In this document: positions 1 through 5,797 of the stretch, piece by piece | How positions within the stretch are numbered: the first letter of the stretch is position 1 | Layout of the letters: every line of letters starts with the position of its first letter | Source: Pseudomonadota bacterium | Lineage (GTDB): Bacteria; Pseudomonadota; Gammaproteobacteria; Burkholderiales; Thiobacillaceae | Assembly: GCA_021847385.1 (NCBI GenBank) | Contig: JAJZTV010000081.1 | Coordinates: 1-8,291, forward strand | Length of the DNA stretch: 8,291 bases | Reading direction: 5' to 3' | The notes under the pieces: model-generated | Seen by the model: only the letters and a program-made list of their open reading frames with translations | What the model was told of the DNA's origin: nothing | Database searches by the model: none | Program-made: the position numbers and the translations under genes

Positions 1-1
1 C

Positions 2-553
2 GGCTTCGTGCTGATGATCTGGTTGTCGCCCTATCGCTTGCAGCGGGTGATCGGCTTTATGGACCCCTGGGCCGATCCGCTCGGCAAGGGCTACCAACTC
101 TCGCATTCCTTGATCGCCTTCGGTCGTGGCGAACTGACCGGGGTCGGCCTGGGCGACAGCGTCGAGAAGTTGTTCTATCTGCCCGAGGCCTATACCGACT
201 TTCTGCTCGCGGTGATCGCCGAAGAGTTGGGTTTTGTCGGCGTGATGGCGGTGGTGGGGCTGTTCGCTTGGCTGGTCTGGCGCGCCTTTTCGATCGGCTG
301 GCAGGCGGCGCTGATGGGCCGCAACTATGCGGCGCTGGTCGCGCAAGGCCTCGGTGTCTGGCTCGGCGTGCAGGGCTTCATCAACATGGGCGTGAACATG
401 GGCCTGTTGCCGACCAAGGGCCTGACCTTGCCGCTGATGAGCTACGGCGGTTCCGGCATCGTCGCCAATTGCGTGGCGCTGGCGATCCTGGTCCGCATCG
501 ATTTTGAAAACAGGCAGCTCATGCGCGGCAAGGGCGCGGGGGCGGTGCGATGA
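2..553 (+). CDS. ftsW: FtsW, septal peptidoglycan glycosyltransferase (3' part, 5' end outside window)
   Basis: This is the C-terminal part of the SEDS-family polymerase that joins lipid II into septal glycan strands together with its partner FtsI, in the inner membrane. The reading frame is already open at base 2, so the gene starts upstream; 183 residues are visible, against about 414 in E. coli FtsW. Counting visible residues, W23-A-D25-P matches the conserved SEDS loop with the catalytic aspartate. It is followed by GYQLSHSLIAFGRGEL (from residue 30), LPEAYTDF, and near the end PLMSYGGSG (144-152), all hallmark FtsW motifs. Hydrophobic stretches around AVVGLFAWLVW and IVANCVALAILV are the last membrane helices. 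The stop TGA overlaps the murG start as ATGA, implying coupled translation. RodA is the main alternative, but the murG/ftsZ context and the motif wording favour FtsW. Confidence 0.96.
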   Translation, partial: GFVLMIWLSPYRLQRVIGFMDPWADPLGKGYQLSHSLIAFGRGELTGVGLGDSVEKLFYLPEAYTDFLLAVIAEELGFVGVMAVVGLFAWLVWRAFSIGWQAALMGRNYAALVAQGLGVWLGVQGFINMGVNMGLLPTKGLTLPLMSYGGSGIVANCVALAILVRIDFENRQLMRGKGAGAVR

Positions 554-1623
554 GCGCGCGGACCGTCCTGATCATGGCCGGCGGCACCGGCGGCCACATC
601 ATGCCGGCGCTGGCGGTGGCCGAGCATCTGCGTGCCGACGGCTGGCGCGTGGTCTGGCTCGGCACCCGGGCCGGCATGGAGGCCAGGCTGGTGCCGGAGC
701 GCGGCTTCCCGGTCGAGTGGCTGAGCTTCGCCGGCGTGCGCGGCAAGGGCCTGCTGCGCCTGGCGCTGTTGCCGCTGCATATCCTGGCGGCCTTCTGGCA
801 GGCGGCGCGCGCGATCTTCCGGGTGCGGCCCGACGTGGTGCTCGGTCTGGGCGGTTACGTCGCCTTTCCGGGCGGCATGATGGCGGCGCTGTTGAACAAG
901 CCGTTGGTCATCCACGAACAGAACTCCGTCGCCGGCATGACCAATCGCGTGCTGGCGCATGTCGCCGACCGGGTGCTGCTCGGCCTGCCGCTCGCCGCCC
1001 CGCTGGCCAAGCGCGAAGAGTGGGTCGGCAACCCGGTGCGGCCCGAGATCGCCGCCCTGCCGGAGCCGGCGCAACGCTATGCCGAACATCGGGGCCCGCT
1101 GCGTCTGTTGGTGGTCGGCGGCAGCCTGGGCGCCGCGGCGCTGAACGAGGCGGTGCCCGAGGCCGTGGCGCTGCTGCCCGAGGCTAAGCGGCCGCAGGTT
1201 CGGCACCAGGCCGGCGCCAAGCACATCGAACAGCTCCAGGCCAACTACGCGGCGGCCGGCGTCGCCGCCGACTGCCTGGCCTTCATCGACGACATGGCGG
1301 CGGCCTATGCCTGGGCCGACGTGGTGATCTGCCGGGCCGGCGCGCTGACCGTGGCCGAGGTCGCCGCCGCCGGCGTGCCGGCCGCCTTCGTGCCCTTCCC
1401 GTTCGCGGTGGACGACCACCAGACCGCGAATGCCCGCTTCCTGTCCGAGCAGGGCGCGGCTTGGCTGCTGCCGCAGAAGGAGCTGACGCCGGAAGGACTG
1501 GCGCACTGGCTGCAAGGCCTCACGCGCGACGGTTTGGCGGTAACGGCGGCCAAGGCGCGTGCCCTGGGCAAACCCGAGGCTACCGTGCGGGTGGCCAATG
1601 TCTGCAAGGAGCTGGCGGCATGA
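550..1623 (+). CDS. murG: MurG, UDP-GlcNAc:lipid I N-acetylglucosaminyltransferase
   Basis: MurG transfers GlcNAc from UDP-GlcNAc onto lipid I at the cytoplasmic face of the inner membrane, giving lipid II, the substrate of FtsW. The 357-residue product is the usual length for the family. The N-terminal Rossmann half opens with the glycine-rich motif GGTGGH (residues 11-16), and a second glycine-rich loop reads VVGGSLGA. The C-terminal donor-binding half has CRAGALTVAE (C261-E270) and DDHQTANA (from D288), whose E270 and Q291 correspond to the UDP-GlcNAc-contacting Glu and Gln of the E. coli enzyme. The ATG start overlaps the ftsW stop by 4 bp. Downstream comes a repeat-filled spacer rather than the direct junction to murC found in many dcw clusters. 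Confidence 0.98.
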   Translation: MSARTVLIMAGGTGGHIMPALAVAEHLRADGWRVVWLGTRAGMEARLVPERGFPVEWLSFAGVRGKGLLRLALLPLHILAAFWQAARAIFRVRPDVVLGLGGYVAFPGGMMAALLNKPLVIHEQNSVAGMTNRVLAHVADRVLLGLPLAAPLAKREEWVGNPVRPEIAALPEPAQRYAEHRGPLRLLVVGGSLGAAALNEAVPEAVALLPEAKRPQVRHQAGAKHIEQLQANYAAAGVAADCLAFIDDMAAAYAWADVVICRAGALTVAEVAAAGVPAAFVPFPFAVDDHQTANARFLSEQGAAWLLPQKELTPEGLAHWLQGLTRDGLAVTAAKARALGKPEATVRVANVCKELAA

Positions 1624-1630
1624 ATATGCG

Positions 1631-1701
1631 TGAGGTGTCAGGCGTGCGGCGTGAGGAGGGTGTGGCGGCTATCCGCCTCACTCCTTACGCCTCACCCCTC
1701 G
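1631..1701 (+). repeat. Heptad-based inverted repeat filling the murG-murC spacer
   Basis: The spacer is built of 7-bp units of approximate consensus TNAGGNG. Five forward units are visible: TGAGGTG (1631), TCAGGCG (1638), TGCGGCG (1645), TGAGGAG (1652), then two extra G, and TGTGGCG (1661). After a 6-base centre, four contiguous reverse units follow: CGCCTCA (1674), CTCCTTA (1681), CGCCTCA (1688) and CCCCTCG (1695). The arms pair as an imperfect hairpin; bases 1648-1668 against 1673-1691 match at 17 of 19 positions with a 2-base bulge, closing on GGCGG/CCGCC with loop CTAT. No T-run follows, so it does not look like an intrinsic terminator. The same architecture recurs between ftsA and ftsZ, which suggests a dispersed repeat family. 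Confidence 0.75.
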
Positions 1702-1703
1702 CT

Positions 1704-1718
1704 CGTTGCGGAGCAACG
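1704..1718 (+). promoter_or_regulatory. Hairpin presenting the murC Shine-Dalgarno sequence
   Basis: CGTTGC (1704-1709) and GCAACG (1713-1718) form a perfect 6-bp stem around the three-base loop GGA. The murC ribosome-binding site GGAG (1710-1713) occupies this loop and the first base of the 3' arm, 7 bases before the ATG at 1721. The fold could modulate murC translation; that role is inference. Confidence 0.5.
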
Positions 1719-1720
1719 TC

Positions 1721-3118
1721 ATGAAGCACAAGGTCCGTCACGTGCATTTCGTCGGCATCGGCGGCGCCGGCATGAGCGGCATCGCCGAGGTCCTGCTCAA
1801 CCTGGGTTACACAGTGTCGGGCAGCGATCTGGGCGACAGCGCGGTGACCCGGCGTCTGGCCGAGATGGGGGCCAAGGTCTATCGTGGCCACGCGGCGGCG
1901 AACGTGAGCGGCGCCAACGTGCTGGTCACCTCCAGCGCGGTGAAGGCGGACAACCCCGAGGTGCAGGCCGCGCGCGCGGCGCACGTGCCGGTGGTGGCGC
2001 GGGCGATGATGCTGGCCGAGCTGATGCGGTTCAAGCAGGGCATCGCGGTGGCCGGCACCCATGGCAAGACCACGACGACCAGCCTGATCGCCAGCGTGCT
2101 GACCGAGGCCGGGCTCGACCCCACCTTCGTCATCGGCGGCAAGCTGCTCGCGGCCGGGGCCAATGCCAAGCTGGGCCAGGGCGAATACCTGGTGGCCGAG
2201 GCCGACGAGTCCGACGCCTCCTTCCTGCTGCTCAATCCGGTGCTCGCCATCGTGACCAACATCGATGCCGATCACATGGACACCTATGGCCACGACTTCG
2301 AGCGGCTCAAGGATGCCTTCGTCGATTTCCTGCATCGTTTGCCGTTCTGGGGCATGGCGGTGCTCTGTGCCGACGACCCGATCGTGCGCGAGCTGTTGCC
2401 GCGCATCACCAAGCCGGTGATGACCTACGGCACCGCGGACGACTGCTCTATCCAGGCGGTGAACGTCCGGGCCGAGGCCGGCCGCATGCATTTCACCGCG
2501 CTGCGCAACGGTGAGCGTTCGCCGATCGAGGTCACGCTGAATACCCCCGGCCGGCACAACGTGCTCAATGCCCTGGCCGCCATCGCCGTGGCCTGGGAGT
2601 TGAACCTGCCGGACGCGGCGGTGCAGAAGGCGCTGGCCGGTTTCTCCGGGGTCGGCCGCCGTTTCCAGCGCTATGGCGAGATCCAGCTTCCCGATGGCCG
2701 CCGCTTCACCCTGGTCGACGACTACGGCCACCACCCGGTGGAGATGGCGGCCACGCTCGAGGCGGCGCGCGGCGCCTTCCCCGGCCGGCGTCTGGTCCTG
2801 GCCTTCCAGCCGCATCGCTATACCCGCACCCGCGACCTGTTCGAGGACTTCGTCCGGGTGCTGTCGCAGGTCGACGCGGTGTTGCTGACCGAGGTCTATG
2901 CCGCGAGCGAGGCGCCGATCGTCGCCGCCGACGGCCGCAGCCTGGCGCGGGCGGTGCGGGTGGCGGGCAAGGTCGAGCCGGTGTTCGTCGCCGACGTCAA
3001 CGAGTTGCCGCAGGCCGTGGCCGATTTTGTGCAGGACGGCGACGTGGTGTTGACCATGGGCGCCGGCTCGATCGGCCAGGTGCCGGCCCGCTTGGCGGCG
3101 CTGGGGGTGGACCGATGA
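1721..3118 (+). CDS. murC: MurC, UDP-N-acetylmuramate--L-alanine ligase
   Basis: MurC adds L-alanine to UDP-MurNAc with ATP in the cytoplasm, the first step of stem-peptide assembly. The product is 465 residues, a normal length. The N-terminal UDP-binding domain starts with HFVGIGGAGMSG (H9-G20). The central ATPase domain has the Mur-ligase P-loop GTHGKTTTT (112-120), followed by EADESDASF and TNIDADHMD. Further on come the NVLNALAA motif and DDYGHHP, the hallmark of the C-terminal domain. I chose the ATG at 1721 because GGAG sits 7 bases upstream and the protein then begins MKHKVRHVHFVG as in relatives; the frame stays open to a TTG at 1706, but that start has no comparable site. The stop overlaps the murB start as ATGA. 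Confidence 0.98.
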   Translation: MKHKVRHVHFVGIGGAGMSGIAEVLLNLGYTVSGSDLGDSAVTRRLAEMGAKVYRGHAAANVSGANVLVTSSAVKADNPEVQAARAAHVPVVARAMMLAELMRFKQGIAVAGTHGKTTTTSLIASVLTEAGLDPTFVIGGKLLAAGANAKLGQGEYLVAEADESDASFLLLNPVLAIVTNIDADHMDTYGHDFERLKDAFVDFLHRLPFWGMAVLCADDPIVRELLPRITKPVMTYGTADDCSIQAVNVRAEAGRMHFTALRNGERSPIEVTLNTPGRHNVLNALAAIAVAWELNLPDAAVQKALAGFSGVGRRFQRYGEIQLPDGRRFTLVDDYGHHPVEMAATLEAARGAFPGRRLVLAFQPHRYTRTRDLFEDFVRVLSQVDAVLLTEVYAASEAPIVAADGRSLARAVRVAGKVEPVFVADVNELPQAVADFVQDGDVVLTMGAGSIGQVPARLAALGVDR

Positions 3119-4149
3119 TGGCGGCCTTGAAACGCCTGATGCACCTGCGCGGCGAGCTGCTGGAGGAGGTGTCTATGGCCCGCCATGTCAGCTGGCGCGC
3201 CGGCGGCCCGGTCGAACGCTTCTACACCCCGGTCGACGTCGACGACCTGAGCCTGTTCCTGCAGGGCCTGCCGCCAGGCGAGCCGCTCTATTTCATCGGT
3301 CTGGGCAGCAATCTCCTGGTGCGCGACGGCGGCCTGCGCGGCACCGTGGTGCATCTGCATGCGGCGCTCAAGGACATCCATTTCGAGGCCTGCCATCCGC
3401 GCAACGGTTGCGATGAACGCGATGTCGCGAGCCATGGCGTGGTCTACGCCCAGGCCGGCGTGGCCAGTCCCAAGGTCGCGCGTTTCGCCGCCAATCACGA
3501 CTTGGTCGGCGCCGAGTTCCTGGCCGGCATCCCCGGCACCCTGGGCGGCGCCCTGGCGATGAACGCCGGTTGTTACGGCCACGAGACCTGGGAGTTCGTG
3601 AGCCAGGTGCAGACCATCGACCGCTACGGCCAGGTCGCGCTGCGTACGCCGGCCGAATTCGAGGTGGGGTATCGGCATGTCGAGTTAAGAAGCGCCAAGG
3701 GTGTGGATGCGCAGAGCCCTCACCCCACCCCTCTCCCGCTTGCGGGAGAGGGGGCGAACGAGCGCTGCGCGCAGCCAAAACCGATTGACGAGTGGTTCCT
3801 CGCCGCCTGGCTGCGTCTGCCCAAGGGCGACGGCGCGGCGTCGCGCGAGCAGATCAAGCAACTCTTGGCCAAGCGCATCGCCAGCCAGCCCTTGAACCTG
3901 CCCAATGCCGGTTCGGTGTTCCGCAACCCGCCCGGCGACCATGCCGCCCGCTTGATCGAGGGCTGCGGCCTCAAGGGCCGACAGATCGGTCAGGCCCAGG
4001 TCTCGGAGAAACACGCCAATTTCATCGTCAACCTGGGCGGTGCCAGCGCGAGCGACATCGAGGCGCTGATCGAAACAGTACAGCAGACCGTGTTGGACAA
4101 GACCGGTGTGCAATTGCAACGGGAAGTGAGGGTCATCGGTGACAAGTAA
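3115..4149 (+). CDS. murB: MurB, UDP-N-acetylenolpyruvoylglucosamine reductase, with an in-frame repeat insertion
   Basis: MurB reduces UDP-GlcNAc-enolpyruvate to UDP-MurNAc using NADPH and a bound FAD, giving the substrate of MurC. FAD-domain motifs are visible: HVSWRAGG (24-31), GLGSNLLVRDGG (62-73) and IPGTLGGALAMNAGCYG. Catalytic residues inferred by comparison with E. coli are R187 in GYRHVE, S267 in PNAGSVFRNP and E337 in LQREVRVIG. The E. coli loop carrying Tyr190 seems absent, as in type II MurB. At 344 residues it is longer than I expect for this form (about 300). The excess lies mainly at residues 193-224, where a palindromic DNA repeat is read in frame, and perhaps at 93-107. The reading frame is intact and all catalytic positions remain, so the enzyme is probably functional. 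ATG at 3115 overlaps the murC stop; the next codon is also ATG, so the exact start is uncertain by one residue. Confidence 0.95.
   Translation: MMAALKRLMHLRGELLEEVSMARHVSWRAGGPVERFYTPVDVDDLSLFLQGLPPGEPLYFIGLGSNLLVRDGGLRGTVVHLHAALKDIHFEACHPRNGCDERDVASHGVVYAQAGVASPKVARFAANHDLVGAEFLAGIPGTLGGALAMNAGCYGHETWEFVSQVQTIDRYGQVALRTPAEFEVGYRHVELRSAKGVDAQSPHPTPLPLAGEGANERCAQPKPIDEWFLAAWLRLPKGDGAASREQIKQLLAKRIASQPLNLPNAGSVFRNPPGDHAARLIEGCGLKGRQIGQAQVSEKHANFIVNLGGASASDIEALIETVQQTVLDKTGVQLQREVRVIGDK
3691..3786 (+). repeat. Palindromic repeat element inserted in frame within murB
   Basis: The core is a perfect inverted repeat, CCCCTCTCCCGC (3728-3739) and GCGGGAGAGGGG (3742-3753), separated only by TT and preceded by CCCTCACCCCA. 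A second perfect palindrome, GCTGCGCGCAGC, lies at 3764-3775. The core resembles short palindromic repeats usually found between genes in proteobacteria (recollection, not a search). Here it is translated as SPHPTPLPLAGEGANER (residues 201-217), low-complexity and unlike a MurB sequence. Flanking codons are atypical for this G+C-rich gene: TTA AGA at 3685-3690 and an A-rich CCAAAACCGATT near 3775-3786. The outer limits are estimates, set where MurB homology appears to stop (after GYRHVELR) and resume (DEWFLAAWLRL). Confidence 0.75.
4128..4141 (+). promoter_or_regulatory. ddl ribosome-binding site and GTG start inside murB
   Basis: GAGGG at 4128-4132 lies 6 bases before the GTG at 4139, all within the murB 3' end. 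It fixes the ddl start because no ATG is present at the beginning of the Ddl homology (MTSKFGKVGVLLGG). Confidence 0.65.
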
Positions 4150-5053
4150 GTTTGGCAAGGTGGGTGTGCTGCTCGGTGGCAAATCGGCCGAGCGCGAGGT
4201 GTCGTTGAAGAGCGGCGGCGCGGTGTTGGCCGCGCTCAAGCGTCAGGGCGTGGACGCGCATCCGTTCGATCCAGCCGAGCATTCGCTGGCCGAGTTGGAG
4301 GCGGCCGGTTTCGACCGGGTGATGATCAGCCTGCACGGTCGCGGTGGCGAGGACGGCAGCATGCAGGGCGCGCTGGCGCTGATGGGTATTCCCTATACCG
4401 GCAGCGGCATCCAGGCCAGCGCCCTGGGCATGGACAAGTGGCGGACCAAGCTGGTCTGGCAGGCCGCCGGCCTGCCGGTGCCGGACTATGCGCTGCTCAC
4501 CGCGGACAGCGACTTCGCCGCGGTGGAGGAGCGGCTCGGCCTGCCCTTGTTCGTCAAGCCGGCCAACGAGGGCTCCAGCGTCGGCGTGACCAAGGTGAAG
4601 CAGGCCGGCGGTCTACGCGCGGCCTATCTTGAGGCGGCCAAGCACGACCCGCTGGTGCTGGCCGAGCGCTTCATGAGCGGCGGCGAATTCACTTGCGCCA
4701 TCCTGGGCGATACCGCGCTGCCCGTGGTGAAGATCGAGCCGGCCACCGAGTTCTACGACTACGAGGCCAAGTACTTCCGCGACGACACCCGCTATCTCTG
4801 CCCCTGCGGCCTGCCGGTCGACAAGGAGCAGGCGATGCAGGCCCTGGCCCGCCAGGCCTTCGCCGTGCTCGGCTGCCGCGGTTGGGGCCGGGTCGACATC
4901 CTGCTCGATGCCGACGGCACGCCCTACCTGCTCGAGATCAATACCTCGCCCGGTATGACCGACCACAGCCTGGTGCCGATGGCCGCGCGCGCGGCCGGCA
5001 TCGGTTTCGACGAGCTGTGCCTGCGTATCCTGGAGTTGGCGCGTGTGGAATAA
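4139..5053 (+). CDS. ddl: Ddl, D-alanine--D-alanine ligase
   Basis: This ATP-grasp enzyme joins two D-alanines in the cytoplasm; MurF then adds the dipeptide to the peptidoglycan precursor. The 304 residues compare with 306 in E. coli DdlB. The N-terminal motif GGKSAEREVS gives E18 (E. coli E15). The central domain has FVKPANEGSSVG, with K140 and S146. The omega-loop motif FYDYEAKYF (205-213) contains K211 and Y212, which marks a D-Ala-D-Ala rather than a D-Ala-D-lactate ligase. Metal ligands D253, E266 and N268 lie in RVDILLD and LLEINTSPGMT. It starts with GTG overlapping murB by 11 bp and ends with TAA overlapping ftsQ by 11 bp, so its translation is probably coupled on both sides. The dcw location corresponds to E. 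coli ddlB. Confidence 0.98.
   Translation: MTSKFGKVGVLLGGKSAEREVSLKSGGAVLAALKRQGVDAHPFDPAEHSLAELEAAGFDRVMISLHGRGGEDGSMQGALALMGIPYTGSGIQASALGMDKWRTKLVWQAAGLPVPDYALLTADSDFAAVEERLGLPLFVKPANEGSSVGVTKVKQAGGLRAAYLEAAKHDPLVLAERFMSGGEFTCAILGDTALPVVKIEPATEFYDYEAKYFRDDTRYLCPCGLPVDKEQAMQALARQAFAVLGCRGWGRVDILLDADGTPYLLEINTSPGMTDHSLVPMAARAAGIGFDELCLRILELARVE
5031..5045 (+). promoter_or_regulatory. ftsQ ribosome-binding site and GTG start inside ddl
   Basis: TGGAG at 5031-5035 is 7 bases upstream of the GTG at 5043, both inside the ddl 3' end. This supports GTG as the ftsQ start, giving MWNNPELL. Confidence 0.65.
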
Positions 5054-5747
5054 CCCCGAGCTCCTCGGCCGAATCAGCCACTGGCTGGTGCTGGTGGCGT
5101 TGAGCTACGCCTTGCTGGTGACCGCGCGGCACTTCGCCGACGACATGCTGCCGATCAAGCGCATCGACATCGTCGGCGCAAATCATGCCGAGACCCGGCA
5201 AGCAGCCAAGGGGGCGCTACAAGGCCTGCAAGGCAGCTTCGTCAGCGTGAACCTGGAGCAAGTGCGTCAGGCCTACGAGACCTTGCCTTGGGTGAAGAGT
5301 GCCTTGGTGCGCAAGATCTGGCCGGATCGACTGGTGGTCGAACTGACCGAGCATGTGCCGGCGGCCGCGTGGAATGCCCAACTCATGCTCGATACCCGGG
5401 GCGAACTCTTTCCGGTGCGGCCGCATGCCGGCCTGCCGCGTATCTATGCCCCGGATGCGATGGCCTTGGAGGTGGCGCATCGCTATGGCGAGTTTGTGCA
5501 GACCTTGGCGCCGATGGGTTTGAAGATCGACAGCGTGCAAGTCAGCGCGCGCCATGCCTGGCGGCTGCAATTGCAAAACGGTCTGGTGCTGGAGTTGGGG
5601 CGTGAGCGGCTGGGCGAGCGGATGCGCCGCTTTGTCGCGACCTATGCCTTGGTGCAGGCCCGCGCCGGCAAGGTGGCTTATATCGATCTGCGCTATCCGA
5701 ACGGCCTCGCGATCAGGCAATCGGGCGCGGCGGAGGTGAAGGCATGA
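5043..5747 (+). CDS. ftsQ: FtsQ, divisome assembly protein (POTRA domain)
   Basis: FtsQ is a single-pass inner-membrane protein that links early and late divisome proteins and recruits FtsB and FtsL. The 234-residue product has a short cytoplasmic N-terminus (MWNNPELLGRISH), a membrane helix at about residues 14-28 (WLVLVALSYALLVTA), and a periplasmic POTRA domain from about residue 36 (LPIKRIDIVGA) to 107, including LPWVKSALVRKIWPDRL. The C-terminal beta domain ends with YIDLRYPNGLAIR (213-225), the conserved segment near the FtsB contact region of the family. It is shorter than the E. coli protein (276) and lacks a long cytoplasmic tail. The GTG start overlaps ddl by 11 bp, and the stop TGA overlaps the ATG of a 17-codon mini-ORF that leads to ftsA. 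Confidence 0.96.
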   Translation: MWNNPELLGRISHWLVLVALSYALLVTARHFADDMLPIKRIDIVGANHAETRQAAKGALQGLQGSFVSVNLEQVRQAYETLPWVKSALVRKIWPDRLVVELTEHVPAAAWNAQLMLDTRGELFPVRPHAGLPRIYAPDAMALEVAHRYGEFVQTLAPMGLKIDSVQVSARHAWRLQLQNGLVLELGRERLGERMRRFVATYALVQARAGKVAYIDLRYPNGLAIRQSGAAEVKA

Positions 5748-5797
5748 ATTGGAATGTGGGGATGGCGGCAACGCCGATAGCGGAGCGATGGCTATGA
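5744..5797 (+). CDS. 17-codon mini-ORF bridging ftsQ and ftsA (possible leader or coupling peptide)
   Basis: The ORF encodes MNWNVGMAATPIAERWL, which I do not recognise. Its ATG overlaps the ftsQ stop as ATGA (5744-5747) and its TGA overlaps the preferred ftsA start as ATGA (5794-5797). GGAGG at 5732-5736, 7 bases upstream, is among the best ribosome-binding sites in the window, yet it does not serve ftsA because the ATG at 5744 is out of frame with it. Ribosomes leaving ftsQ or starting at 5744 would therefore stop exactly at the ftsA start. Function as a coupling device is inference; chance, or remodelling of an older ftsA start, are the alternatives. Confidence 0.45.
   Translation: MNWNVGMAATPIAERWL

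Noticed and set aside
442..1515. Long minus-strand ORF of 357 codons opposite murG
   Set aside because: It is antisense to a clear MurG, rich in Arg, His, Gln and Gly as expected of a shadow frame in G+C-rich DNA, and shows no recognisable domain.
1631..1701. CRISPR array or short direct-repeat locus from the 7-bp periodic units
   Set aside because: Units are 7 bp, contiguous and inverted across a centre; there are no spacers and no repeat of CRISPR length.
1706..1720. TTG at 1706 as the murC start
   Set aside because: The GGAG at 1710-1713 is correctly placed for the ATG at 1721 and lies inside the extension; homologues start close to the VHFVGIGG motif.
1630..2514. Plus-strand ORF of 294 codons overlapping the start of murC
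   Set aside because: Arg/Gly-rich out-of-frame reading of murC; the murC frame carries all conserved ligase motifs.
1685..2815. Long minus-strand ORF of 376 codons opposite murC
   Set aside because: It mirrors the codon pattern of MurC, has low-complexity composition and has no neighbour or motif supporting expression.
3728..3753. Intrinsic terminator inside murB from the strong palindrome
   Set aside because: No T-run follows (GGCGAACGAG comes next), and the open reading frame continues through it to a complete MurB.
5749..5793. TTG at 5749 as the ftsA start
   Set aside because: The extra 15 residues do not resemble FtsA, and GGAG at 5782-5785 supports the ATG at 5794.
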